A stretch of 64,000 bases of DNA from Gangjinia marincola (GCF_039523415.1 NZ_BAAAFG010000015.1:62001-126000); one strand, 5' to 3'; numbered from the stretch's first letter, positions 1 through 8,660 are shown. The notes: generated from the letters alone by a model not told the origin. Program-made: numbers and translations.

Positions 1-1
1 A

Positions 2-208
2 AAACAGTTCCATCGTATCGTTCGTTTTAATGAGATACTCGCCGCTGTCGAAAACAAGGAAACCATCTCTTGGACTATTGTTGCCGCTGACTGCGGTTAT
101 TTTGATCAGGCACATTTTATAAAAGACTTCCAATCATTCTCGGGCATCAACCCCAAGAAATACCTAAGCGACATCGAAGACTTCCCCAATTTTCTACCTG
201 TAAAATAG
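2..208 (+). CDS. AraC-family transcriptional regulator, C-terminal fragment
   Basis: Only the last 68 codons are inside the window; the reading frame is open from base 2 and stops at TAG 206-208. The protein contains the second helix-turn-helix of the AraC/XylS domain: the stretch around GYFDQAHFIKDFQSFSGINP followed by KKY is the family signature (a phenylalanine-rich recognition helix followed by a G-x-x-P turn). It is a DNA-binding transcription regulator; the effector domain lies upstream of the window, so its target and ligand cannot be inferred. It reads toward the DUF1761 gene, about 100 bp downstream, which it may or may not control. Confidence 0.85.
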   Translation, partial: KQFHRIVRFNEILAAVENKETISWTIVAADCGYFDQAHFIKDFQSFSGINPKKYLSDIEDFPNFLPVK

Positions 209-310
209 GCGTTGATCTCCTTCAATGAAATCAAGAGGTAAATTTTTTACAATTTTTAAACCAGTACTTCCTATTTCTTTGTGGTGTATTAATCATCTAA
301 ATAAAAAATT

Positions 311-718
311 ATGGAAACAATGTATATCAACCATATCGCGGTGATTGTCTGCGCAGTCTTAAATTTAGCAGTCGGTGCACTGTGGTATAGCCCGGCACTT
401 TTTTACAAGGCCTGGAAAAAAGAAAATGGTCTGACCGATGCTGATTTTGAAAATACCAATATGGGCAAGCTCTACGGTATCAGTTTCATTTTGGCACTCA
501 TAATGTCCTACAATATGGCGTTCTTTCTGGGCGATGCCAATACAGATTGGATATGGGGAATGTCAGCCGGCTTTTTTACGGGCTTCGGGTTTTGCGCGAT
601 GATATTTACGACCATCGCCTTGTTTGAGAAAAAATCGTGGAAGTACATTTTCATCAACAGCGGCTACATCATCGTTTACTTTACGTTAATAGGATTCGTA
701 TTGGGAATCTGGCGGTAG
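311..718 (+). CDS. DUF1761 family membrane protein
   Basis: This 135-residue protein has four hydrophobic segments (roughly residues 7-30, 52-72, 80-103 and 112-132). The early W-Y-S-P motif after the first segment (ALWYSPALF) is typical of the DUF1761 family, whose function is unknown. It is expected to be an inner-membrane protein. The ATG at 311 follows an AT-rich leader and gives a sensible first membrane helix. It sits downstream of an AraC-type regulator, which suggests but does not prove regulated expression. Family assignment is by recognition of the motif and length; no catalytic residues are evident. Confidence 0.75.
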   Translation: METMYINHIAVIVCAVLNLAVGALWYSPALFYKAWKKENGLTDADFENTNMGKLYGISFILALIMSYNMAFFLGDANTDWIWGMSAGFFTGFGFCAMIFTTIALFEKKSWKYIFINSGYIIVYFTLIGFVLGIWR

Positions 719-778
719 AAATAGATTTTAGACCGCTACGCTGTTAGAAATAAGACAAAAGACTTAAAATCACTTATT

Positions 779-1699
779 ATGAAATTTATGAAAATTAGAG
801 TTGGATATATACTAATCTTTATCATCACTTCGTGTAAAGCCCAACAAAAGATAGCCTACAATGTGTTAGAAGATGCTGCCACTCAAGATTACGAGATATA
901 TGTGATGGACGCCGACGGAAAGAATGCAAAGAACATTACCAACTCAAAATCGGTGGATTGGGTATATGATAGCTTTCGCGAAAAGATATACTTTCTCTCG
1001 GACCGTGGCGAATGCTTTAGATGCCTGTATCTCTATGAAATGGATGTCGAAGGAAACAATGTCAGAAAAATGTCTGACTTTAAATTGGCTGATAGTTGGC
1101 TGAGCAGCAGAAAGAATGGTACAGAGTTTATTGTCAAGCCTGTCGAAGCTAAAGACGGTAAATTTTACATTATCGACCTTCAAGGCGAAATCCTTGAAAA
1201 AGTAAAAGTGGATTTAGCATACGCCAATGACCCAACATTTTCGCCTGATGGAAAACGGATTGTCTTCCGCGGAAGCGATAAAATTTCACCAAGTGAACTC
1301 GGCTTTACAGACGCACTTTATGTGATGGATTTACAATCCAATGAAATGAAAAAGATAACCACACATCCCGATGAAGGTGCCGCTAAGCAATGGACAGGTT
1401 ATTTGGCCGCTGCGCCCAGATGGCGTACTGATGGGAAGATTTCCTTCGCTTCAAAACGAGATAATAATTACGATATCTACCTCATCAATCCTAATGGTAC
1501 GGAAATAGAATCCGTAACACCTTTAGAAAACAACCAGGTCTATCACCATTGGAATGAAAAGGGCGAACTTGTCTTTGAAGCTTCTATGAACAATCATTCA
1601 GGTTATGAACTCTATAAACGGACTGTTGAAGGAAATATAATTCAACTGACCAATGATAATGCAGAGCAATACGCACCTGTTTTTGTCAAATCAAAATAA
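779..1699 (+). CDS. TolB-like PD40/WD40 beta-propeller lipoprotein
   Basis: The 306-residue protein begins with a short signal peptide ending in a lipobox-like ITSC (Cys about residue 19), so it is probably a lipoprotein. Repeated blades of the PD40/TolB type follow: IYVMDADGKNAKNIT, TFSPDGKRIVF, LYVMDLQSNEMKKIT, DIYLINPNGTEIESVT and YELYKRTVEGNIIQLTND. Such propellers bind other proteins or ligands in the periplasm; no enzyme motif is visible. A second in-frame ATG three codons in (788) is possible. It is followed after 7 bp by the DUF3052 gene, so the two are probably co-transcribed. Confidence 0.7.
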   Translation: MKFMKIRVGYILIFIITSCKAQQKIAYNVLEDAATQDYEIYVMDADGKNAKNITNSKSVDWVYDSFREKIYFLSDRGECFRCLYLYEMDVEGNNVRKMSDFKLADSWLSSRKNGTEFIVKPVEAKDGKFYIIDLQGEILEKVKVDLAYANDPTFSPDGKRIVFRGSDKISPSELGFTDALYVMDLQSNEMKKITTHPDEGAAKQWTGYLAAAPRWRTDGKISFASKRDNNYDIYLINPNGTEIESVTPLENNQVYHHWNEKGELVFEASMNNHSGYELYKRTVEGNIIQLTNDNAEQYAPVFVKSK

Positions 1700-1706
1700 T
1701 GAAGTT

Positions 1707-2120
1707 ATGAAAACCGCAGGGTATTCAAAAACACCACTCGCCAAAAAACTGGGCATCAAAGAAGGCTATGTAATGATGGTGGTCAACGAACCGGAACACT
1801 ATATGAGCTTGTTCGGCGACTTTCCAGAGAATGTTGAAAGGAAGAAAAAACTGGATTCAGAGAGCTTTGACTTCATCCACGTTTTTGTCCAAAATCACGT
1901 GCAACTTCAACGCATCGTGCAAATGGTCAAACCAGCCTTGAAAAAAAGCGGTATCCTTTGGGTGAGCTGGCCAAAAGGGACATCTAAAATCCAATCTGAA
2001 CTGAAACGCGAACCCATAAGAGAACACTTGCTCAAAACAGAACTGGTTGATATCAAAGTCTGCGCGGTAGATGAAGATTGGTCTGGGCTTAAGTTTATGT
2101 ACCGAAAGGAAAACAGATAA
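1707..2120 (+). CDS. DUF3052 family protein
   Basis: The protein of 137 residues starts MKTAGYSKTPLAKKLGIKEG and contains the DUF3052 pattern: a Gly-rich turn after the first helix, and the later segments FIHVFVQNHVQL and LWVSWPKGTSKIQ. The family is soluble, small and of unknown role. A longer in-frame start at 1653 would overlap the preceding gene by about 47 bp and add residues unrelated to the family, so ATG 1707 is preferred. It lies 7 bp after the TolB-like gene in a probable operon. Confidence 0.7.
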   Translation: MKTAGYSKTPLAKKLGIKEGYVMMVVNEPEHYMSLFGDFPENVERKKKLDSESFDFIHVFVQNHVQLQRIVQMVKPALKKSGILWVSWPKGTSKIQSELKREPIREHLLKTELVDIKVCAVDEDWSGLKFMYRKENR

Positions 2121-2221
2121 TCATTATTAGAAACTAAATAATTAAGGTAATTCCTAGAGCCGTTTACTTCTTATGTAATTTGAATCTTGAATTGTAATGG
2201 ACTTTTAAAAGCAGGATTCTA

Positions 2222-5110
2222 TCAATTCGCTAAAAAAGATACGCCAGAAAGGCTCACCCAATCTGCACTTCCATTGGAGTAATTGCTGTAGCGCATTTCG
2301 CCGTTGGGAAATATATCAACGCGTATTATACTACTGCCATTTCTGCATGAAAATAGCTGCCTTTTCGCTGGGCGATATCCTACCGGCAGTGTAAAAAGAA
2401 CCTCTCCCTGCACAAAATTAGAAGAGGTACGTGCTACTAAACCCTCTAAATACACCCTATTTCTATCCTTATAGTATCTAGGTTGTTCATAAGCACCGCC
2501 ATAGACAAAATACTCGGGACCAAAAGAAGTGATATTAATTGGATTTGCTGGAGATGTCCCGGTTCCATCACTGTAATTAAGATCAGCATACTCTTTGGTA
2601 ATCAAAGCTTTGTCATCATTGATTTCTGAAAGATTAAAACTTGGCGCAGTGATTGTACCATTTTTTAAGATGATAAGTGCATCGCTTCTTGCACCGCTAT
2701 TTGTTCCATTTCCTAACACAAAAAGACGATCTGTTGCAATGAAACTGGATGCATTCCCCCCTGAGAGCGTGCTGTTAATTCCTAAATTAATTTGAGCATA
2801 TGAGGACGCCGCATTATTGGTCCCTATAGCTAATGATCCATTTCCTATTGCCTCATTAGTATTTCCCATGGAAATAGAATGGTCTCCTGTACTATTATTA
2901 TCCTCTCCTATTGTCAACGCATAATTACCCTCAGAGGAATTTGATCGACCCAGAGCTATACTATATGAATTATCTGCAGTATTACTATTTCCTAACGCAA
3001 GACTATTTGATCCCGCTGCCTGATTGGCAAAGCCAATAGCCACGGCATGGTCTGATGTAGCAAAACTATCATTTCCTAATACCAAGGAATGAGTTCCTGA
3101 TCCTATATTTCTAAAACCATTAACGATGGCATAGTCTCCCTTTGCGCCAAATGTATTCCCTGATCCTGTATTATTGGAAAAATCTATCGCATTTCTGCCT
3201 ATATCCGCATAAGATTCAGGGTTGCGTCCTATAAGCCTCCACCCAATACCATTACCCTCGTCTATCGCCTCTAGTCCTGTAGCAGCAAAAGAAGCATTAT
3301 TATTTGCATCAAAATATTCTTTCGTAATTAACGCTTTATCATCGGTGATTTCTGAAAGATCTAAACTTGGGGCGGTAATTGTGCCGTTTTTCAATACAAC
3401 CAATGCATCGCTTCGCAGACTATTATTCACTCCATTTCCTAGTACAAAAAGACGATCTGTTGATATCCAACTAGTTGGGTTACCACTTGAAATCGTACTA
3501 TTAATACCAATATTCATTTGCGCAAATGAAGATGCAGTATTACCTGTACCAATAGTAAGAGATCTATTTCCTGAAGCGGTATTGTCATTTCCTATAGAGA
3601 AACTAAATGTTCCTTCTGCATTGTTAGTTCTACCCATAGCGAAAGAATTGGATCCACTTGAAGTATTACTATTACCAATAGCAAAAGTACTTGTACCATC
3701 TGCAGTATTATTATTACCTAGCGCGATATTGTAAGAATTACTGGCAGTATTCCCTATGCCGGCTGCAAAACTTGCGAATCCAGAAGCAGTATTCTCGTTA
3801 CCTTGCGCATAACTATAAGATGCGCTAGCATTATTACCTCTTCCTAGAGCAATTGAGTAGGATCCTGAGGCTATATTTGGACCCCCACTAACAAATGAAT
3901 GACTTCCTAAAGCACCATACAAATTCGTTGAGCCTACAACATGAGAGAGATCAATGGCAAGAAATCCTATATCTCCGTAACTTTCAGGATTTTTACCTGC
4001 AAGCCGCCACCCTATTCCGTTGCCTTCATCAATGGCTTCTAGCCCTGTAGCTAGGGAAGCATTATTATTGGCGTCAAAATATTCTTTCGTGATTAAGGCT
4101 TTATCATCGCTGATTTCTGCAACATCAAAACTTGGGGCGGTGATTGTGCCGTTCTTTAATACCACTAATGCGTCGCTTCGATTAGATTCATTCAATCCAT
4201 TTCCTAACGCAAAAAGACGATCTGTGGACACCCAACTAGTTGGATTACCACTAGAAAGTGTACTAAACCTACCCAAATTCATTTGAGCAAAAGATGAAGC
4301 TGTATTATATGAACCAATGGTAAACGATCTATCCCCTGATGCGGTATTATCATTTCCTATAGAAAAACTAAATGTTCCATCGGCATTATTAGTTCTACCT
4401 ATTGTGAAAGAATTTGATCCACTTGAAGTATTACTATTACCAATAGCAAAAGTACTTGTGCCCTCTGCAGTGTTGTTATTACCTAACGCGATATTATATG
4501 TATTACTAGCAGTATTCCCTAAGCCGGCTGCAAAACTTGCGAATCCACTAGCAGAGTTTTCAGTGCCTTGAGCATTGCTATAAGATCCGCTAGCAGTATT
4601 TAATCGTCCTAGGGCAATTGAACTTAATCCTGAAGCTTTATTTTGACTCCCAACAGCAAATGAATAATTACCTAAAGCACCATACAAATTTGTTGAGCCC
4701 TCAGCATGAGAGAGATCTACTGCAAGAGCTCCTATATTTCCGTAACTTTCAGGATTTTTCTCTGCAAGTCGATATCCTATCCCGTTGCCTTCATTAATAG
4801 CTCTTAAGGAACCTTTATAAACGGATTGCCAACTTGCCGCAGTATGATCCCAAAAATAAAAGCCTTTTTCATGCGATCCATTACCGGTCATATAGACCAT
4901 CATACCATCCTGATCTTCTGTAGGGTTTGTCTCAGGAGCATTATCCATTTTAGGGATAAGAATTCCATCCAGGTGTGATGGCGCGGCTGTATTTGAGGAT
5001 TGAATATCTAATAAAGCTTTAGGATCTGTGGTATTGATACCCACCTGAGCAATCAGGTGGGTGGCTAAGGGGCAAAAAAGGATCACAACAAACATCAATA
5101 AGGTTCTCAT
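2222..5110 (-). CDS. Large YadA-head-like repeat surface protein with a tail-fibre-like C-terminus
   Basis: About 962 residues. After a signal peptide ending near LIAQ comes a VGINTTDP-K-ALLDIQ segment common at the N-terminus of flavobacterial secreted proteins. Three long blocks (starting near residues 100, 355 and 610, about 254 residues each) each open with a GNGIGWRL-x-GxNPESY motif, contain many copies of a YadA-head-type 14-residue repeat (S-x-A-x-G-x-x-N-x-A-S/D-G), and close with a DALVVLKNGTITAPS and DDKALITKEY motif. The last 100 residues (FTLPVGYRPAKRQ, VDIFPNGEM, WVSLSGVSF) resemble receptor-binding tips of phage tail fibres. It is presumably exported and surface-located. I prefer ATG 5110 because an upstream TTG at 5137 lies inside the likely promoter -7 element. 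The adjacent two-component system probably regulates it. Confidence 0.8.
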   Translation of the reverse strand: MRTLLMFVVILFCPLATHLIAQVGINTTDPKALLDIQSSNTAAPSHLDGILIPKMDNAPETNPTEDQDGMMVYMTGNGSHEKGFYFWDHTAASWQSVYKGSLRAINEGNGIGYRLAEKNPESYGNIGALAVDLSHAEGSTNLYGALGNYSFAVGSQNKASGLSSIALGRLNTASGSYSNAQGTENSASGFASFAAGLGNTASNTYNIALGNNNTAEGTSTFAIGNSNTSSGSNSFTIGRTNNADGTFSFSIGNDNTASGDRSFTIGSYNTASSFAQMNLGRFSTLSSGNPTSWVSTDRLFALGNGLNESNRSDALVVLKNGTITAPSFDVAEISDDKALITKEYFDANNNASLATGLEAIDEGNGIGWRLAGKNPESYGDIGFLAIDLSHVVGSTNLYGALGSHSFVSGGPNIASGSYSIALGRGNNASASYSYAQGNENTASGFASFAAGIGNTASNSYNIALGNNNTADGTSTFAIGNSNTSSGSNSFAMGRTNNAEGTFSFSIGNDNTASGNRSLTIGTGNTASSFAQMNIGINSTISSGNPTSWISTDRLFVLGNGVNNSLRSDALVVLKNGTITAPSLDLSEITDDKALITKEYFDANNNASFAATGLEAIDEGNGIGWRLIGRNPESYADIGRNAIDFSNNTGSGNTFGAKGDYAIVNGFRNIGSGTHSLVLGNDSFATSDHAVAIGFANQAAGSNSLALGNSNTADNSYSIALGRSNSSEGNYALTIGEDNNSTGDHSISMGNTNEAIGNGSLAIGTNNAASSYAQINLGINSTLSGGNASSFIATDRLFVLGNGTNSGARSDALIILKNGTITAPSFNLSEINDDKALITKEYADLNYSDGTGTSPANPINITSFGPEYFVYGGAYEQPRYYKDRNRVYLEGLVARTSSNFVQGEVLFTLPVGYRPAKRQLFSCRNGSSIIRVDIFPNGEMRYSNYSNGSADWVSLSGVSFLAN

Positions 5111-5134
5111 CACCACTTGGTTTAATTTATACAC

Positions 5135-5142
5135 CAAATGTA
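5135..5142 (-). promoter_or_regulatory. Probable -7 promoter element of the surface-protein gene
   Basis: On the minus strand the sequence reads TACATTTG, matching the Bacteroidota -7 consensus TAnnTTTG, 24 bp before ATG 5110. No TTG lies at the expected -33 distance, which fits a promoter that needs an activator; a palindromic candidate operator is centred about 50 bp upstream. Confidence 0.45.
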
Positions 5143-5182
5143 ATCACCTAATTTACAGGATGAAATGAGTAGTGACGAGGAA

Positions 5183-5201
5183 TTATGAGTAGGACTACCT
5201 A
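5183..5201. promoter_or_regulatory. Candidate LuxR-type operator, site A
   Basis: TTATGAGTAGGACTACCTA lies between the response-regulator stop codon and the surface-protein gene. It contains the dyad GTAG-N2-CTAC and matches site B (7891-7909), upstream of the kinase gene, at 16 of 19 positions. Its position about 50 bp upstream of the -7 box suits an activator. That the neighbouring response regulator binds it is inference. Confidence 0.45.
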
Positions 5202-5202
5202 G

Positions 5203-5847
5203 TTAAAATTTGTTGATCAAAATTTTATGCTCTTTTGCCCAAAGGGTAAGCGCATCAGTCTTTGAAGGTAATTCAAGCTTGCTAATGATATTTGCCCGGT
5301 GATTGTCGATAGTTCTAACAGAAAGGCTTAGCAAGTCGGCAATGCTCTTAGAGGTATGCCCTTGAGAGATAAGACGTACCACCGTACGTTCTGAAGGGGT
5401 TAAGTAGGTGATTCGCTGGAGCTCTGGTGCTATTTCTGTATTAAAGACCGTATCAAATATTTCACTGTAGTAAACTCCGCCGCGTAACACCTGTTGAATA
5501 CACGTATGAATTACACTTAAGGGTTCTTCTTTAAGCACATATCCAGAGATCGCAAGCTCTTTGGTCTCCAGAATCAAGCCTTTTTCTTTATGTGAAGTGA
5601 GCAGAATAAATTTTGTAGGGAGGTTTTTCTCTTTGCACTTTTGGACTACTTCAATACCAGAAAGATAAGGCATCTCTACATCAAGAATGGCTATGGTAGG
5701 TTGGAGCGAAGCGATCATATGCAAAGCCTTTGCACCATCCTCACAAGACGCCACAATGGTATAATTAAGTTTGCTCAATGCATCTTCTAAACCAGAAAGT
5801 AGCAAGGGGTGATCGTCTGCCAGTAATATCGTCGCTGTTGAATTCAT
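5203..5847 (-). CDS. NarL/FixJ-type response regulator with LuxR HTH
   Basis: 214 residues. The receiver domain (about 5-125) has the acidic pair ADDHP, the phosphoacceptor Asp in AILDVEMPYLSG (about residue 56), the Thr/Ser in LLTSHKEKG and the Lys in YVLKEE. The C-terminal LuxR helix-turn-helix (about 149-200) contains LTPSERTVVRLISQG and SVRTIDNHRANIISKL. The ATG overlaps the kinase stop codon by 4 bp (ATGA), so the pair is translationally coupled. It is the cognate DNA-binding output of the neighbouring kinase and probably controls the downstream surface-protein gene and its own operon through the matching sites A and B. Confidence 0.92.
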   Translation of the reverse strand: MNSTATILLADDHPLLLSGLEDALSKLNYTIVASCEDGAKALHMIASLQPTIAILDVEMPYLSGIEVVQKCKEKNLPTKFILLTSHKEKGLILETKELAISGYVLKEEPLSVIHTCIQQVLRGGVYYSEIFDTVFNTEIAPELQRITYLTPSERTVVRLISQGHTSKSIADLLSLSVRTIDNHRANIISKLELPSKTDALTLWAKEHKILINKF

Positions 5848-7859
5848 TTGAGGATGTGCGCTTCAATTAATGTTCCTTTCTCCTGATTAGAAACAATAGA
5901 AAATTTACCCCTAAGCAGTTTAATGCGTTCCTGCATTGTTTTAAGACCAAGGCTTTTACGTTGGTTTTTTTCTGTGAACTCAAAGCCCTTTCCATTATCC
6001 TTTATCATAGCATGTAGTGCATTGCCGTAAACTTTTATTTCTACGATCAGGGTTTCTGCATTAGCATGTTTTATCACATTGGTTAAGCTTTCTTGTATAA
6101 ACCGGTAAAAATTGAGGGTTTCATCTTCAGTAAAAAAATCATCCATATCATCAAGTTGGTGAGATACGAACAAATTGGTTTTTTCATCTATGTCTAACAA
6201 CAGGTATTCTATGCTTTTGGTTAATCCTAGTTTTTTGAGTAATGACGGAAATAATCCCCTAGAGATTTCACGCACCTCATCCAACGTTTCAGATGTCATT
6301 ACGGCTAGTTCTTGTTGATCTTCACGTTCGGCTTTACGGTGAATCATGGAGAGCCTTTGACCCACGCTGTCATGAAGATCTTTTGCCACACGGTTACGCT
6401 CATTTTCTTGTGCAAGAATCAATCTTCTTGAAAAATCTGCTTGTTGGCTTTGTTCTTTTCTAGCTGCTTTTCTTGCTCGAAAAAGCAAGATAAATCCAAA
6501 CAAAGAAACTAATGTTATTCCACCTATCGTAAACCACTGGGTCTTTATGCTGTCTTCCTTTTCAAGTAACTCTAAGGTATTCTCTTGCAGCTCAATGGTG
6601 CGATCTTTACGTTCTGTCTCATATAAGGTTTGATAATAGCTCAATGCATTGAGATTTTTGACACTATTAATGGAGTCACTCAGTGCAATATAATTTTTCA
6701 AATGCTTTGCCTCTTGCTTAGGCATTCCCAGTTTAGCGTATACCTGAGAAAGAAATTTTTCAGAAGACATGACATCTTCAGCCTGTACTTGACTTTTGTT
6801 GTTGGTTAAGGTTTCAATGGCTAAGTCTAAGGCCTTTTCGTAATCTTTAGTGGCGAAGGCATATTTCTTCAAGGCAGATTTATAGTACCATTGGTTTTGA
6901 TCTGTTTGAATCAATTTGGGGTTTTCTTGCAGGTAATCCAACCATTCTGAAGCTTTCTCTAAACTATCTGCCTTTACGTATTTTTCAATGAGCGAACTTA
7001 TATAACCGGCACTATAACTATCTGCGTAATCGGTTTTCTGGATATAGCTAATAGATTTAAGTTGTTCTTTGATGCTTTCCTGTACCCTATCTTGTTTGCT
7101 CAAATCTGTAGCCCTGTTAGCATACAGTGAAGAAAGAAATCCGTATTCCTTTTGTTTAATGGCGATAGGGATCATTCCCTTACGCATTTTTTCAGCCTCT
7201 GTAAAAAAATCGTTCTGACTGTAGAGGACAGAGAGCGCATTTCTTGCAGATAATACATAAAATGTGTCCTGTTCCTTCGTAAATATGTCATCTGCTTTTT
7301 TAAGCAGTTGCGAGGCCGCGGCGTACTTTCCTTTAGAAGAATATATTTGTCCTTTATACAGATTCGCATAGCCAATAAGCTTTTGGTTTTTTGAGACCTT
7401 TGCGTACCTCGTGGCCGAGTCCAGCAGTGGTATTGCATTTTTGTAGTCCCCTTGATATTGATATACATTTGAGGTATTTAAATAGAATCTAGTGCGATCA
7501 TCGTCTGGCATTTTGGGTGCTAGTGGGAGGTATTTTTTATATATAGTTACGGCAGAGTCAGGATTATTTTTATAACCATCCAAATAATAAATCAACTCGC
7601 TAATTACATTGGTGGCCGTTTCCATGTCCTCCAGTTCTAAAGCCAAATCTACGGTTTGCCAAGCGATGGTATCATAACCAGCGTAAGCATCAAACTGGAT
7701 GATAAGGGAGAGACTATCTAAGAGCGCCAGTTTTTCTTTTCCTTGAGCATTCAAAATTGCTTCTCTTAGCGTATTAACATTATCTTTCTCTTGTCCAACC
7801 GATACCAAAGAAATAAATAAGAATAAGAAAGCGGACAACTTGACCTTTGTACTACTCAT
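5844..7859 (-). CDS. TPR-containing sensor histidine kinase (HisKA_3/NarX-like)
   Basis: 671 residues: signal peptide (residues 1-22), a long helical region of TPR-like repeats (about 50-420), one transmembrane segment (WFTIGGITLVSLFGFILLF), then a short coiled coil, the HisKA_3 dimerisation helix with phospho-His in RNRVAKDLHDSVGQRLS, and an HATPase domain with FIQESLTNVIKHA (N box) and DNGKGFEF (G1 box). The TPR sensor would lie in the periplasm and the kinase in the cytoplasm. This architecture is common in Bacteroidota. The signal is unknown. It overlaps the response regulator gene by 4 bp. A -7 box (TACTTTTG) ends only 4 bp before the ATG, so the mRNA may be nearly leaderless. Confidence 0.92.
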   Translation of the reverse strand: MSSTKVKLSAFLFLFISLVSVGQEKDNVNTLREAILNAQGKEKLALLDSLSLIIQFDAYAGYDTIAWQTVDLALELEDMETATNVISELIYYLDGYKNNPDSAVTIYKKYLPLAPKMPDDDRTRFYLNTSNVYQYQGDYKNAIPLLDSATRYAKVSKNQKLIGYANLYKGQIYSSKGKYAAASQLLKKADDIFTKEQDTFYVLSARNALSVLYSQNDFFTEAEKMRKGMIPIAIKQKEYGFLSSLYANRATDLSKQDRVQESIKEQLKSISYIQKTDYADSYSAGYISSLIEKYVKADSLEKASEWLDYLQENPKLIQTDQNQWYYKSALKKYAFATKDYEKALDLAIETLTNNKSQVQAEDVMSSEKFLSQVYAKLGMPKQEAKHLKNYIALSDSINSVKNLNALSYYQTLYETERKDRTIELQENTLELLEKEDSIKTQWFTIGGITLVSLFGFILLFRARKAARKEQSQQADFSRRLILAQENERNRVAKDLHDSVGQRLSMIHRKAEREDQQELAVMTSETLDEVREISRGLFPSLLKKLGLTKSIEYLLLDIDEKTNLFVSHQLDDMDDFFTEDETLNFYRFIQESLTNVIKHANAETLIVEIKVYGNALHAMIKDNGKGFEFTEKNQRKSLGLKTMQERIKLLRGKFSIVSNQEKGTLIEAHILK

Positions 7860-7863
7860 AGTC

Positions 7864-7871
7864 CAAAAGTA
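7864..7871 (-). promoter_or_regulatory. -7 element of the kinase/regulator operon
   Basis: Minus-strand TACTTTTG matches TAnnTTTG and is separated from the kinase ATG (7859) by only 4 bp. The -33 position falls on the edge of palindromic site B (7891-7909), which fits either repression or class II activation. Confidence 0.4.
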
Positions 7872-7890
7872 CTAAATGAGAATGAACCGG

Positions 7891-7909
7891 TTATGGGTAG
7901 TAGTACCTA
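7891..7909. promoter_or_regulatory. Candidate LuxR-type operator, site B
   Basis: TTATGGGTAGTAGTACCTA is 16/19 identical to site A (5183-5201); together they suggest a dyad near GGTAGT-ACTACC. It is centred about 41 bp upstream of the kinase start and touches the expected -33 region. Autoregulation by the operon's own response regulator is the simplest reading. Confidence 0.45.
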
Positions 7910-8041
7910 AGACACAATAAACGAAAATGTGATTATGGACAAGTTAGGGCTGAAGTATATATCGCAAATTCCAAAAACAAAAACACCTTCAGCGATTAAC
8001 CGAAGCTTGTCGAACTAGCCTGCACTGAGCCTGCCGAAGTG

Positions 8042-8490
8042 TACAGGTGCTTCGGCTTCGCTCAGCATAAACTCCGAGACTTCCCGCATCAAGTGCGGGA
8101 CAGGCTTCTCGTCTCTCCTTAATAAATGATTCAAAGAAAATATTAGTTCAACAAAAAAGCCTCTCGCAAAACGAGAAGCTCTTCATTCAGTACAGGTGCT
8201 TCGGCTTCGCTCAGCATAAACTCCGAGACTTCCCGCATCAAGTGCGGGACAGGCTTCTCGTCTCTCCTTAATCCAGCGATTCAAAGAAAATATTGGTTCA
8301 ACAAAAAAGCCTCTCGCAAAACGAGAAGCTCTTCATTTAGTACAGGTGCTTCGGCTTCGCTCAGCATAAACTCCGAGACTTCCCGCATCAAGTGCGGGAC
8401 AGGCTTCTCGTCTCTCCTTAATCCAGCGATTCAAAGAAAATATTGGTTCAACAAAAAAGCCTCTCGCAAAACGAGAAGCTCTTCATTTAG
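8042..8490. repeat. Three tandem about 150-bp repeats abutting the tRNA-Leu 3' end
   Basis: Units run 8042-8190, 8191-8340 and 8341-8490 and are nearly identical. Each begins on the plus strand with TACAGG, which is the complement of the last bases of the tRNA-Leu gene at 8491, then carries a TTCGGCTTCGCTCAGCA element, the palindrome TCCCGCATCAAGTGCGGGA, a spacer, and a copy of the tRNA-Leu terminator hairpin. The gene-free stretch 7860-8490 otherwise contains degenerate GAGC-TGTCGAA-type repeat fragments (about 8000-8041). The unit looks like a duplication that started inside the tRNA 3' end and captured its terminator. Confidence 0.85.
8452..8480 (-). terminator. Rho-independent terminator of tRNA-Leu
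   Basis: On the minus strand AGCTTCTCG, loop TTTTG, CGAGAGGCT is followed by a T-run; the stem is 9 bp with one G-T pair. It lies 10 bp after the tRNA-Leu 3' end. The same hairpin recurs in the other two repeat units. Confidence 0.8.
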
Positions 8491-8572
8491 TACAGGCGGA
8501 GAGACTCGAACTCTCACACCTTGCGGCACTAGATCCTAAGTCTAGCGTGTCTACCAATTCCACCACGCCTGC
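8491..8572 (-). tRNA. tRNA-Leu (anticodon TAG)
   Basis: An 82-nt cloverleaf with a variable arm. The acceptor GCAGGCG pairs with CGCCTGT (one G-T pair) with discriminator A; the D arm contains GTGGAATTGGTAGACAC; the anticodon stem CTAGA/TCTAG holds loop CTTAGGA with anticodon TAG; the T arm is GAGAG-TTCGAGT-CTCTC. The long variable arm and TGG-rich D arm are class II leucine features. No CCA is encoded. A strong promoter lies about 90 bp upstream and a terminator 10 bp downstream. Confidence 0.95.
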
Positions 8573-8660
8573 ATTTACTTAAATAATACTACAAAATTAG
8601 TTCTCCAAAACTTTAGCGAAGGAGAGCCACGCTTGCATATCCAAAAATAATTTCGGAGTG

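Noticed and set aside
3222..3734. 170-residue plus-strand open frame within the surface-protein gene
   Set aside because: It is an antisense shadow of the repetitive coding sequence, with repeats mirrored from the real frame.
4020..4571. Two further plus-strand open frames in the surface-protein gene
   Set aside because: Same reason: mirror images of the repeat-rich coding frame.
2222..5110. Prophage tail-fibre gene
   Set aside because: Only the C-terminal tip looks phage-like; there are no other phage genes and the protein has a signal peptide.
8042..8490. CRISPR or rRNA-type repeat
   Set aside because: Units are 150 bp, without spacers, and include a tRNA end and terminator.
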